This document shows positions 7,539 to 17,800 of a stretch of 64,000 nt of DNA, piece by piece (position 1 is the first letter of the stretch; each line of letters begins with the position of its first letter). Made by a program: the position numbers and the translations under genes. The DNA is taken from NCBI RefSeq assembly GCF_001547895.1, contig NZ_AP014627.1, positions 4,653,501 to 4,717,500 on the forward strand, written 5' to 3'. The notes beneath the pieces are model-generated. The model searched no databases. It saw only the letters and a list, made by a program, of their open reading frames with translations, and was not told where the DNA came from. The DNA comes from Pseudomonas sp. Os17 (GTDB taxonomy: Bacteria; Pseudomonadota; Gammaproteobacteria; Pseudomonadales; Pseudomonadaceae).

Positions 7539-9707
7539 TTAAAAGCGCGTTTGCAGCGCCAGCTCGAAGGTTCGTGGTGCCCCCAGGTACAACTGGGTCG
7601 GCCCCGTGGTGCGGGCGTAGACCTGATTGGTGAGGTTGCGCACCCGGCCGGTGATCCGCGTATCGGCATTGAGCTGGTAGCCGACAAAGGCGCCGAAGAT
7701 CGTGTAGGCCGGCGCATAGCGGGTGTTGGCCGCGTTGGCGTACACCGACGACACGTAGCGCGCATCCGTGCCCACCTGCCAGGACGGGGCCAGGTCGTAG
7801 GTCAGCCACAGGTTGGCCACCTTGTCCGGGGTATTGGTGGGGCTGTTGCCCTTGCGCGACACCGAACGCCCGCCGACATTTTCATAGAACTCGTCGTACC
7901 GAGCATCGACATAGGCCAGGTTGCCTTCGGCCAACAGCTTGGGCGTGACCCGCAACGAGGTCGCCAGCTCCACCCCGCGGGACGATTGCTGGCCCACCGG
8001 CTGGCTGCTGCCGGGGTTGCCCGGGTCGGCGGTGGACAGGTTCTTGCGTTCGATGCGGTAGGCAGCCAGGGTCGCCAAGCCACGGCCGTCGAGGAAGTCC
8101 AGCTTGCTGCCGATCTCCCACTGGTTGCCGGTGCTGAGATCAAAGTCGCGCACCTGCCCATAGCTGGCGGTGGTGAGGATCCCGGCGGGCGGGTCGGCAG
8201 CGGTGCTGTATTGCACGTAGACGTTGGCCGCCGGGGTCAACTCGTACACCAGCCCCAGGCGCCCGGTGGTGGGCCGGTATTTGCGCTGGAAGAACGCCGG
8301 GTTGGCTTCGGTGACGGCGCGGTAGTTGGTCACTTGCAGATCGATCTGGTCATGGCGCAGGCCGCTGAGCAGGGACAGGCGATCGGTCAGTTGCAGGCGG
8401 TTTTCCAGGAACAGCGCCCAGGTGTCCACCTGGTTGCGGCGGTTCTTTTCGAAACCGCGCCGCATGCCCGGCAGGTCCCAGAAACTGCCCGGGTCGAAGT
8501 CGCCCGGAGCAACGCCGGGCAGCGAGCCCGACACCGAGCGCGGGTAGTTGCTCATCACGTTGTGGCTGTAGTCGAGGCCCGCCGACCACTGGCTGTCCAG
8601 ACCGAACAGCGTGTTGTGGTGCAGCAGTTCGAAGCGATTGCCATTGAGCTCCTGGGCGTGACGCTGGAGCAGGATGCCGGAGCGCACCACCTGGCTGTTG
8701 TCACTGTTGTAGGCGTAGTTTTCCAGGTTGCGGTATTCGCGATCGGCGTTGTAGTGGTACAGGGTGTTGCGCAGCGACGTGCGCTCGTCGACCTGATAAT
8801 CGATGATCGAACGCAGCCACTGCACCCGCTGCTCATAGCGGCCGTCGCTGACGTTGTAGTTCTCGAAGCGCCGACTCTTGTCCACCTCCATCTTGCCCCC
8901 CAGCGGGTTCAGCGCCGGGGTGCCCCAGTAAGGGCTGTCGACGCTTTCGTTCTGGTACTCGTAGGCCAGGGTGTGGGACAGCTGGTCGTTGAAATCCGTC
9001 AACAGGGAAAACGCCGTGGTCCAGGCATCGCGCTGCTCGCGGTCGACATAACCGTTGCTGGTGGTGTGGCTGACATCGAATCGCGCGTAGTGCCGCGGCC
9101 CGGCGCCGTCGTTCAGCGCATGGTTGAAACCGAAGGAAGTTTCGCGGCTGTCGAAGGAGCCATAGCTGACCCGCCCTTCATTGAACGACTCGGTGCGCGA
9201 AGGCAGCTTGGTGATGTAGTTGATCGAACCGCCCACCGCGCCGGTGCCATAAAGGAAGCTCGACGGCCCGCCCACCGCCTCGACCCGGTCGTAGATCCAG
9301 CTGTCCACCGGGCGCGCGGCAATGGAGTCGTATTGCACGCTGATGCCGTTGAACAACTGGGTGATCTGCGGCCCGGAGAAGCCGCGGTAGGAGACGAACC
9401 CCGGGATGCCCGGCGATGCCGCGGCGTTCATCCCCGGCACGCTGGCCAGTATGTCCTGGGTGTTGGCAGCGCCGCGCTGCTCGATCTGCTGGCGGTTGAC
9501 CACATTGACCGACGCCGGGGTTTCCCGCGGGGTCAGGCCCAGGCGCGAGCCTGTGCTGGTCTGGGCATCCAGTTGCAGGCCGGGTTGAGGCAACTCGTCG
9601 GCGCTGATGCGCATCTGCGGCAATTGCAGCGGAGCATCGGCCAGGGCATTGAACGACAGCGCACAGCACAGCGCCGCGCAGCTGGAGGAGCGATAAGGGA
9701 ACGTCAT
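7539..9707 (-). CDS. TonB-dependent outer-membrane receptor, siderophore type
   Basis: A 722-residue outer-membrane receptor. It has a signal peptide (residues 1-23, ending NALADA), then directly a plug domain: TPRETPASVNVVNRQQIEQRG, VPGMNAAASPGIPGFVSYRGF and VGGPSSFLYGTGAVGGSINYITK. A 22-strand type barrel follows, ending in aromatic Phe (ALQTRF). There is no N-terminal secretin/STN signalling domain, so it is a plain transporter and not a FecA-type transducer. The substrate is unknown; the sequence is of the catecholate/hydroxamate siderophore receptor class. It is the middle gene of a DUF2946-receptor-PepSY unit. No convincing Fur box was found in the 115 bases upstream; the promoter may lie before the DUF2946 gene. 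Confidence 0.9.
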   Translation of the reverse strand: MTFPYRSSSCAALCCALSFNALADAPLQLPQMRISADELPQPGLQLDAQTSTGSRLGLTPRETPASVNVVNRQQIEQRGAANTQDILASVPGMNAAASPGIPGFVSYRGFSGPQITQLFNGISVQYDSIAARPVDSWIYDRVEAVGGPSSFLYGTGAVGGSINYITKLPSRTESFNEGRVSYGSFDSRETSFGFNHALNDGAGPRHYARFDVSHTTSNGYVDREQRDAWTTAFSLLTDFNDQLSHTLAYEYQNESVDSPYWGTPALNPLGGKMEVDKSRRFENYNVSDGRYEQRVQWLRSIIDYQVDERTSLRNTLYHYNADREYRNLENYAYNSDNSQVVRSGILLQRHAQELNGNRFELLHHNTLFGLDSQWSAGLDYSHNVMSNYPRSVSGSLPGVAPGDFDPGSFWDLPGMRRGFEKNRRNQVDTWALFLENRLQLTDRLSLLSGLRHDQIDLQVTNYRAVTEANPAFFQRKYRPTTGRLGLVYELTPAANVYVQYSTAADPPAGILTTASYGQVRDFDLSTGNQWEIGSKLDFLDGRGLATLAAYRIERKNLSTADPGNPGSSQPVGQQSSRGVELATSLRVTPKLLAEGNLAYVDARYDEFYENVGGRSVSRKGNSPTNTPDKVANLWLTYDLAPSWQVGTDARYVSSVYANAANTRYAPAYTIFGAFVGYQLNADTRITGRVRNLTNQVYARTTGPTQLYLGAPRTFELALQTRF

Positions 9708-9822
9708 GGACTCGGACTCGAAAAAATCATCGAACAGCCCCCGGCCGCCGTCGCCATCGCGACCGCAGGAAAGTACCAGGGGATGAAAATGACGCGACGG
9801 CCAGGGCCGTCGCGCGGCAGCG

Positions 9823-10209
9823 CTAGGCGCTCAGAGGGGGAGCCCGAGGATTGAGTGACGGCCAGGAATAACGCGGTGGCGCCTTGCTGCGCTGCTCGAC
9901 CCGGACTCGCGCCTGACGCCGCCCCAGCAGCAGCCAGGCCAGGCAGAACAGCAGCCCCAGGCCCAGACTCACCGCCGAGCACAGGGGACAGACAAAGGCG
10001 CCCATGGCGCCGGGGGCGGTCTTGTCGCTGGGGCCTTCATCCAGGGTCGAGGCCGATTCGCCCAGGGCGTGACAGAACTGCCCGCCCACGCCGATGATTT
10101 CCAGCGCCGCCATCTGTCCATGACCCAGACCGCAGACGAACACGTTGAACAGCACGCAGAAATACAGCGTCCAGGCAATGTGAGGGCGATGTGAGGGGGC
10201 TTGGGTCAT
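9823..10209 (-). CDS. DUF2946 family small membrane protein
   Basis: A 128-residue protein with the features of DUF2946: a first hydrophobic segment (IAWTLYFCVLFNVFVCGLGHGQM), a conserved FCHALG segment, a CPLCSA motif with two closely spaced Cys residues, and a second membrane helix (GLGLLFCLAWLLLG). Family members are often found beside TonB-dependent receptors for copper or siderophores; the biochemical role is unknown. The spaced His/Cys residues suggest metal handling. It is first in a same-strand set with the TonB receptor and PepSY protein, 115 bases before the receptor, which supports a role in the same uptake system. Confidence 0.75.
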   Translation of the reverse strand: MTQAPSHRPHIAWTLYFCVLFNVFVCGLGHGQMAALEIIGVGGQFCHALGESASTLDEGPSDKTAPGAMGAFVCPLCSAVSLGLGLLFCLAWLLLGRRQARVRVEQRSKAPPRYSWPSLNPRAPPLSA

Positions 10210-10447
10210 GGCGGCAAGATTAACAGTGAAAAAAGCACTGGAAAATCACCAAAGCATGGCGAGCAAAACTCAGGGCGCCGCCAGCGGTGAGGTTGTGGCG
10301 AGCTTTATAGCCGAAGCCCTAAGGGCCGAGGATCGGACCAGAACTAAAGTGCGGGCGCTTGGTTTTCGCAGCGGGTTGAAGATGCAGGCAGATCAAGCGC
10401 GACGACGGCCTTGCGGCCGGCCCGCCGCTGAAGCGGTGTCTCCCTCC
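10210..10447. other. Intergenic stretch without a recognised gene
   Basis: Between the DUF2946 gene's start and the first REPIN I see no credible coding frame, Fur box or terminator. The promoter of the DUF2946-receptor-PepSY unit presumably lies near its left end. An open plus-strand frame through here continues into the REPINs and is not believable as a gene. Confidence 0.6.
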
Positions 10448-10745
10448 GTAGGAGCTGGCTTGCCAGCGAAGGCATCAGCCCAGACGACGCATGCCTTACG
10501 GGCCTCTTCGCCGGCAAGCCGGCTCCTACAGCGGGTGTGCGGCAGTTGGTCCTCCGTAGGAGCTGGCTTGCCAGCGAAGGCATCAGCCCAGACGACGCAC
10601 GCCTTGCGGGCCTCTTCGCCGGCAAGCCGGCTCCTACAGCGGGTGTGCGGCAGTTGGTCCTCCGTAGGAGCTGGCTTGCCAGCGAAGGCGTCAGCCCAGA
10701 CGATGCAGGCCTTACGGGCCTCTTCGCCGGCAAGCCGGCTCCTAC
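10448..10745. repeat. Three tandem REPIN elements (period 108 bp)
   Basis: Three 82-bp units at 10448-10529, 10556-10637 and 10664-10745, each separated by 26 bases. Every unit starts with GTAGGAGCTGGCTTGCCAGC and ends with the inverted partner GCCGGCAAGCCGGCTCCTAC, the classic Pseudomonas REP pair in opposite orientation. The spacer (GCGGGTGTGCGGCAGTTGG) is repeated as well, so the array arose by tandem duplication of one REPIN plus its flank. The last unit overlaps the 3' end of the small interrupted gene and changes that protein's final residues. Confidence 0.92.
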
Positions 10746-11137
10746 AAGCGGCCGGTTTCTTCCGAGAGCGCGTGCTCCAGAGCGCCTCGCGGGCGGGCGT
10801 CCAGCAACGCCTCCACCACCGCCCGGGCCATCTCTACCGAATGCACCATGGACCAGATCAGCCCGCGCTCGATGCCGCTGCCCTGCTGGGTGATTTCATC
10901 GCAGACCTCTTCGGCGCATTTGAGCAACAACGCCACATGCACCAACGCCTCTTCAGCACTGACGCCTGGGCACACGCTGAGCAGCGAATCGGCAGAAACA
11001 GGTTTGGCTTAGGTGTTGCGCTGGAACAGCGCGGGGTCCTGCGGTTGCCGGGCCAGAGCCACGCGCAAGGTGGCGTTGGCGACCTTGAGTTCGGGATCGC
11101 GATAGGAAGTGGGTGGATCGGGGACGAGCTTTTTCAT
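10742..11137 (-). pseudogene. Small Pseudomonas-type protein (DUF3077/DUF6124-like) interrupted by an in-frame TAA
   Basis: From ATG 11137 (AAGGAG upstream) the frame codes for 42 residues (MKKLVPDPPTSYRDPELK onward), meets TAA at 11011-11009, and then continues in the same frame for 89 residues (SADSLLSVCPGVSAEEAL, LLLKCAEEVCDEI, MVHSVEMARAVVEALLD). The two halves together have the layout of small Pseudomonas proteins of the DUF3077/DUF6124 type: a short variable head with a PDPP motif, then a helical domain beginning L-x-V-x-x-G-x-x-x-E-x-A-L. TAA is one transition away from CAA (Gln). I read this as a nonsense pseudogene. Alternatives are a separately translated C-terminal product from GTG 10975, or a sequencing error. 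The 3' end runs into a REPIN. Confidence 0.65.
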
Positions 11138-11164
11138 GGTCTAACTCCTTGCAGATAAAAGGAG

Positions 11165-11375
11165 CCAACACCGTTCACTTGCACACGAATAAGGTGGCAG
11201 CCGTACGCAGGTGTGCAAGACCGAGTCTGCAAGGACACCCGGCAGATCCGAAGATCTCCCACGCACGGCCGCCATAACGCAGCGGACATGAAAACGACCC
11301 ATCAGTGCTGATCGTTTGTGCGCCTTTGCAGAGTTCGGACTTGCACATCCGAGCCATCGATTGGGCGATGGCTCC
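11165..11375 (-). ncRNA. Hairpin-rich stretch, candidate structured RNA leader upstream of the small interrupted gene
   Basis: In about 210 bases there are four strong inverted repeats. The first is a perfect 9-bp stem (11178-11186 with 11211-11219). The second is a stem whose minus-strand loop is UUCG (AGATC-UUCG-GATCU, 11244-11257, flanked by further G-C pairs). The third is a nested stem around ATCAG-TG-CTGAT (11292-11317). The fourth is a perfect 9-bp stem GAGCCATCG/CGATGGCTC (11351-11359 with 11366-11374). The UUCG tetraloop is seen only when read on the minus strand, which is also the strand of the downstream gene starting at 11137. This favours a transcribed 5' leader over a coding role. 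I recall similar stretches in other Pseudomonas genomes but cannot verify this here. Confidence 0.4.
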
Positions 11376-11864
11376 AGCACCCTAGCCCGCTCACCCGGCG
11401 CATTCAAGCGGCCGGCAGTTTCTCGGATTTGCCTTACAAAAGACAGCGAATCGGCGTAGTTCCAAGCACCTTTCAGCACTCTCTGAAACAGCCACGGCTC
11501 TGTGGCGAGGCTGTTTGTTCCCCCGGGGTTAGCCTGTCAGCAACCTACCCGCTCACCATCGCGCCGCCCTGTCTTCGTATCAGCGCTGTACCTGATGTAC
11601 CGCGCCGACGGGCCGGGCGATGCTCGCCCGTTCGCAGCCTTCGGCAATACCTATAGGCAGGCACACCCCATCCAGCCAAAAGGCAGATCGTGCGCCTATG
11701 TGCCCCAGCGCACAGACACCCTCCCCCCTGCCCGCCATCGTCAAGGTTGCAGCTTTTTGCCTGAAACGTTCGTCGCGACGGTGCATCGATTTGACCGCAC
11801 GCCCCGCTCCCGGCCCTCCCTCGCACCCCGTGCCGAGGGACGGCTCTGTTATGCCAAGGAAAAC
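11376..11864. other. Intergenic region between the structured element and the glucan synthase gene
   Basis: No credible gene. The plus-strand frame of the glucan synthase stays open back to 11502, but that part encodes a low-complexity Arg/Pro-rich sequence unlike the family, and a ribosome site sits at the ATG at 11865. The region probably holds the promoters of both flanking units; no operator was recognised. Confidence 0.55.
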
Positions 11865-14800
11865 ATGGACAGTCATTGGACCCACGCATTCCTGAGGTTC
11901 TGGCAGCTGCCCGCCGCCAGATACGGCCAATGGAAGGCCTCGCGCAACAGCGTCGAATACCAGGCGCCGCTGCGCTCGGAACTGTTCAGCAGTGAGCAGA
12001 TGGCCAGCCACGGCACCCTGCTGGCGCAACAGCACCGCCTGAGTCGCAGCCGCAACCCGGACTGGCTGCTGGCACGCCTGGCGGACAACGCCGGCGCCCT
12101 GGCCAGTTGCTGCAAGAGCCTGACCGCCGCCACCGGCAACTCGCCCCGGGCCACCCCCGCCGCCGAGTGGCTGCTGGACAACTACTACCTGCTGGAAGAG
12201 CAGATCCGCATCACCCGCACCCACCTGCCCCGGGGCTACAGCCGGCAGTTGCCGCGCCTGGCCAACGGTCAGTCGGCGGGCCTGCCCCGGGTCTACGACA
12301 TTGCCCTGGAAACCATTTCCCACGGCGACGGCCGGGTCGACAGCGAAAGCCTGGGGCGTTTCGTCGACAGCTACCAGAGCGTCACCCCGCTGATGCTCGG
12401 CGAGCTGTGGGCGATCCCGATCATGCTGCGCCTGGCCCTGATCGAAAACCTGCGCCGAGTGGCCTTCCGGGTCATGGCCAACTGGAGCGAGCGCAATCTG
12501 GCCAACGACTGGGCCGACCGCCTGATGGAAACCGCCGAGCAGGACGCCAAGAGCGTGGTGCTGGCGGTGGCCGACATGGCCCGCTCGGCGCCGCCCATGA
12601 GTGCCGCCTTCGTCGCCGAACTGGCGCGCCGCCTGCAAGGGCAGAACGCCGCCCTGGTGCTGCCCCTGGCCTGGATCGAGCAACTGCTGGGAGAAACCGG
12701 GCTGAACATCGAGCGCCTGGTGCAGCTCGACGCCCAGCAGCAGGCCGCCGACCAGGTGTCCATCAGCAACAGCATTTCCAGCCTGCGCCTGCTCTCGGCC
12801 AGCAACTGGCGCGAGTTCGTCGAGCTGATGAGCCGGGTCGAACAGGAACTGCAGGAGGACCCGGCCAAGGTCTACCGGCGCATGGATTTCGCCACCCGCG
12901 ACCATTACCGGCATGTGCTCGAACGCCTGGCCCGCCACTGTCCCCTGAGCGAACAGCAGGTGGCCCGGCAGTGCATCGAACTGGCCCGGGCCCACTACCG
13001 CGCCGAAGCTCCGGAAGCCGTGGCCGGCCATGTCGGGCATTACCTGATCGGCGCCGGACGCCGCACGCTTGAACAACAGATCCAGGCTCGGGTGCCCCTG
13101 GCCGAACGGGGCCGGCGCCTGCTGACCCAGGCGCCCCTGGGCTTTTTCCTGGGGCCGGTGATGCTGCTCTCGGCGCTGTTCGCCTGGCCGTTTCTCGACG
13201 CCCTGTACCAGGAGGCCGCCCCCGGCCACTACTGGCTGGCTCTGTGGGCCGTGCCGGCGTTGCTGCTCTCCAGCCGCCTGGCCATCGGCCTGATCAACGG
13301 CCTGGTGACCCTGACCGTGGCCCCGGGCATTCTGCCGCGTCTGGACTACAGCGAAGGCATCGACCCTCGCGCCCGGACCCTGGTGGCCGTGCCCTGCCTG
13401 TTCGGCAGCACGGCGGATGTCGAAGAGCTGGTGGAAGGCCTGGAAGTGCGCTTTCTGGCCAACCGCGATGCCCAGCTGTACTTCGCCCTGCTCAGCGACT
13501 TTCTCGACGCCCCCAGCGAAACCCAGGACGGCGACGCTGCCTTGCTGGCGCTGGCCCGACAAGGCATCGAGGCGCTGAACCTGAAGTACCCCGAAGAGGC
13601 GGTGGATCGCTTCTACCTGCTGCACCGGCCACGCCTGTGGAACCCCGGCGAACACTGCTGGATGGGCCACGAACGCAAGCGCGGCAAGCTCGAAGACCTC
13701 AACGCCCTGCTGCGGGGCCGTGGCCACGAGCGTTTCCTGCTGATCGTCGGCGATATCCAGGCGCTGCCCGAGATCACCTACGTGATCACCCTGGACAGCG
13801 ACACCCAACTGCCCCGGGACGTGGCCCAGCAATGCGTGGGCGCCATGGACCACCCGCTGAACCGCCCACAGACCGACCCGCTCAGCGGGCGCATCGTCAG
13901 TGGCTACGGGATTCTCCAGCCACGGGTCGGCATCAGCCTGTCGAGCACCGCGCGCAGCGCCTATTCCCGGCTGTTCGCCAGTGACGCCGGGATCGACCCC
14001 TATACCCGCGCGGTGTCGGACGTCTACCAGGACCTGTTTCAGGAAGGCTCCTTCGTCGGCAAGGGCATCTATGCCCTGGACACCTTCGAGCAGACCCTGG
14101 GCGGGCGCTTCGCCGACAACCGGATTCTCAGCCACGACCTGATCGAGGGCTGCTATGCCCGCTCCGGCCTGCTCAGCGATGTGCAGCTGTTCGAAGAGTA
14201 CCCGGCGCGCTACAGCGCCGACGTCAAGCGCCGCCAGCGCTGGATCCGTGGCGACTGGCAACTGCTGCCCTGGCTCCTGCCCTGGTCGCCCAGGGCCGGC
14301 GGCGGCCTGGAAAGCAATCGCCTGAGCCCCCTGGCGCGCTGGAAGATCCTCGACAACCTGCGCCGCAGCCTGGAGCCGCTGGCCCTGCTGAGCATGCTGC
14401 TGTGGGGCTGGCTGGGCTCCACCCAGCCCCTGGCCTGGACCCTGGCGGTGCTGATTGTGCTGCTGGTGCTGCCGCTGTCGGCGGCCTTGCGCGAGCTGCT
14501 GCACAACACCCCGGAAGTGCCGTTGCTGCAACAACTGAACGCGGCCCTGAGCAGCGCCGGCCAGCACCTGTCCCGGGCCCTGCTGCCCCTGGCCTGGCTG
14601 CCCTATGAGGCCGCCTACAGCCTGGATGCCATGGCCCGCGCGCTGTGGCGCATGGGCATCAGCAAACGGCACCGCCTGCAATGGCAGCCCTCGCGGGAAG
14701 CCGAGCGCGGCCCGGACGACAGCCTGCTGCAGCTGTACCGGCGAATGTGGGTCGGTCCGCTGCTGGCGCTGTTGCTGACGGGGCTGCTGTGGCCGCGGCT

Positions 14801-17800
14801 GCAACTGCTGATGGCCGCGCCCCTGCTCCTGGCCTGGCTGGCCGGGCCGGCCCTGGCCTGGTGGCTGAGCCGCCCCGCAAGCCCGGTGGCCTTCGTCCCT
14901 AGCGCCGGCCAGCGGCGTTTTCTGCAGAGCCTGGCCCGCCGCACCTGGGGCTTCTTCGACCAGTACGTCGGCCCCGAGGACAACTGGCTGGCCCCGGACA
15001 ACCTGCAGGAACAGCCCCAGCGCCGCATCGCCCATCGCACCTCGCCGACCAACCTCGGGCTGGCCCTGCTGGCGCACCTGACGGCCCACGACTTCGGCTA
15101 CCTGAGCAGCCGCCGGCTGCTGCAACGCCTGGAGCAGATGCTGGCCAGCATGGGTCGCCTGGAACGCTACCGCGGGCACTTCTACAACTGGTACGACACC
15201 CAGAGCCTGCAACCTCTGCCGCCGCGCTATGTGTCCACCGTGGACAGCGGCAACCTGGCGGGCCTGCTGCTGACCCTGCGTCCCGGCCTGCAGGCGCTGG
15301 TGGACAACCCGCCGCACCTGCCGCAGATCGCCAACGGTCTGCTGGACAGCCTCGACGTGTTCCAGGACGCCCTCACCGCGGCCGGCCAGGACACCACGCC
15401 GGTGCTGCGCTGGCGCCTGGAAACCCGAGCCGTGCAGGAGCACCTGAGCCTGCACGCGGACGTCGCCCCGGATGCCTTGCTCGGGCTGCTGCAACGGATT
15501 GCCCAAGGCGCGGCCCAGGCCCCGGGTCAGAGCGCGGACGATGTCGACTACTGGCGCGCGGCACTGGCCGCGCAATGCCAGGACCTGCATGACGAACTGC
15601 AATGGCGCTGCCTGCCGCCCATGGCCGACGGCCGCCGCTTCGGCACCTTGGGCTGGCGCCAGTTGGAGCAACTGGCCGCGGAAGACTGGCCGCCGCTGCA
15701 CCGCGAGCGCATCAACGCGGTGCGCGAACTGGCGCTGGAACGCGTCACCTGCGCCGACCGCCTGCAGGACAGCGTGGCCAGCATGGCGCAGATGGATTTC
15801 GGCTTTCTCTACGACACCCGACGCCATTTGCTGGTGATCGGCTACAACGCCGAAGAGCACCGCCTGGATGCCGGCTACTACGACCTCTTGGCCTCGGAGG
15901 TGCGCCTGACCCACTTTGTCGCCATCGCCCAGGGACAGCTGCCCCAGGAAAGCTGGTTCGCCCTCGGCCGCCTGCTCACCAGCAGCGCCGGAACCCCGGT
16001 GCTGCTGTCCTGGACCGGCTCGATGTTCGAGTACCTGATGCCGATGCTGGTGATGCCCAGCTACCAGGGCACCCTGCTGGACCAGACCTGCCGCGCCGCG
16101 GTGGCCCTGCAGATCGAGTACGGCCAGCAACAGGGCCTGCCCTGGGGCGTGTCCGAGTCGGGCTACAACACCCTCGACAGCCAGTTCAACTACCAGTACC
16201 GGGCGTTCGGCGTGCCGGGCCTGGGGCTCAAGCGCGGCCTCGGCGCGGAACGGGTGGTGGCGCCCTACGCCAGCGTCCTGGCGCTGATGGTGGCGCCCCA
16301 GGCGGCCTGCCAGAACCTGCAACGCCTGGCCCAGCTGGGGCTGGCGGGACGCTTTGGCCTGTATGAAGCCGTGGACTACACCGAGTCGCGCCTGCCCCGG
16401 GGCCAGGATCACGCCGTGGTGCAGTCGTTCATGGCCCACCACCAGGGCATGAGCCTGCTGGCCCTGGCCTGGTTGCTGCTGGAGCAGCCCATGCAACGGC
16501 GCTTCGAATCCGATCCGCAGTTCCAGTCCATCGCCCTGCTGCTGCAGGAACGGGTGCCGAAAACCGCCGCCCAGTACCTGCACGCCGCCGGAGCACCTGC
16601 GGCCGACGAAGCGGCCCGGGCCCACGAGAACAAACTGCGGGTGTTCGCCGACCCGGACCGCAAGCGCCCGGCGGTGCAACTGCTGTCCAACGGTCATTAC
16701 CACGTCATGCTCAGCAGCGCCGGTGGTGGCTACAGCCGCTGCAACGAACTGGCGGTGACCCGCTGGCACGAAGACCCGACCCGGGATCACTGGGGCCAGT
16801 TCTGCTACCTGCGGGACGTGGCCAGCGGCGACTTCTGGTCCGCCGCCTACCAGCCGACCCGCCGCCGGCCGCAGGGTTTCGAGGCGATCTTCACCGATGC
16901 CCGGGCCGAATTCCGGGTGCGCGAGCGAGACTTCGACAGCCACACGGAAATCGTCGTGTCCCCCGAGGACCCCATCGAGCTGCGCCGCCTGCACCTGTGC
17001 AACCGGGCCCGGGTACGGCGCAGCATCGAGCTCACCAGCTACGCCGAAGTGGTCCTGGCCACGGCCCAGAGCGACGCGTCCCACCCGGCCTTCAGCAACC
17101 TGTTCATCGAGACCGAACTGCTGCCGGAGTTGCAGGCCATTGTCTGCAGCCGCCGACCGCGTTCCCAGGAACAGCCGGTGCCGTGGCTGTGCCACCTGCT
17201 GGCGGCCCACGGTGTGGACATCGACGCTATTTCCTATGAAACCGACCGCGCGCGCTTCATCGGCCGTGGCCGCGATCTGGCCGCGCCCCTGGCCCTGGAC
17301 CCACAGGTCGAACGGCTGTCGGGCAGCGCCGGACCGGTGCTCGACCCGATCGTGGCGATCCGCTGCCGGATCACCCTCGAACCCGGCCAGAGCGCCACCA
17401 TCGATCTGGTGACCGGGGTCGCCGACAGCCGCGAACAGTGCCTGCAACTGATCCACAAATACCGCGACCGGCACCTGGCGGACCGGGTCTTCGACCTGGC
17501 CTGGACCCACAGCCAGGTGTTGCTGCGCCAGCTCAACGCGTCCCTGGCCGAAGCCCGGCTGTACCAGCAGATGGCCGCCTCGCTGCTGTACGCCAACGCC
17601 AGCCTGCGCGCCGACAGCAGCCTGCTGCTGGGCAACCGCCGCAGCCAGTCCGGGCTCTGGGGCCAGGGCATTTCCGGCGACCTGCCGATCGTCCTGCTGC
17701 AGGTGGGCGATCTGGCCAACATCGCCCTGGTGCAGCAACTGATCAAGGCCCACGCCTACTGGCGCCAGAAAGGCCTGGCTGTGGACCTGGTGATCTGGAA

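Noticed and set aside
3867..9854. A 1,995-codon open frame on the plus strand
   Set aside because: It runs antisense through vgrG, the PepSY gene and the TonB receptor, has Ala/Gly/Val/Arg-rich low-complexity translation and no family features. It is a G+C-rich shadow of the real minus-strand genes.
11175..11357. A 60-residue minus-strand frame in the hairpin-rich region
   Set aside because: Its bases are almost entirely taken up by perfect inverted repeats and there is no clear ribosome site, so a structured RNA explains the stretch better. It is kept as a test in the corresponding finding.
11502..11864. An N-terminal extension of 121 codons on the glucan synthase
   Set aside because: Arg/Pro-rich, unlike the family N-terminus, and a proper ribosome site precedes ATG 11865.
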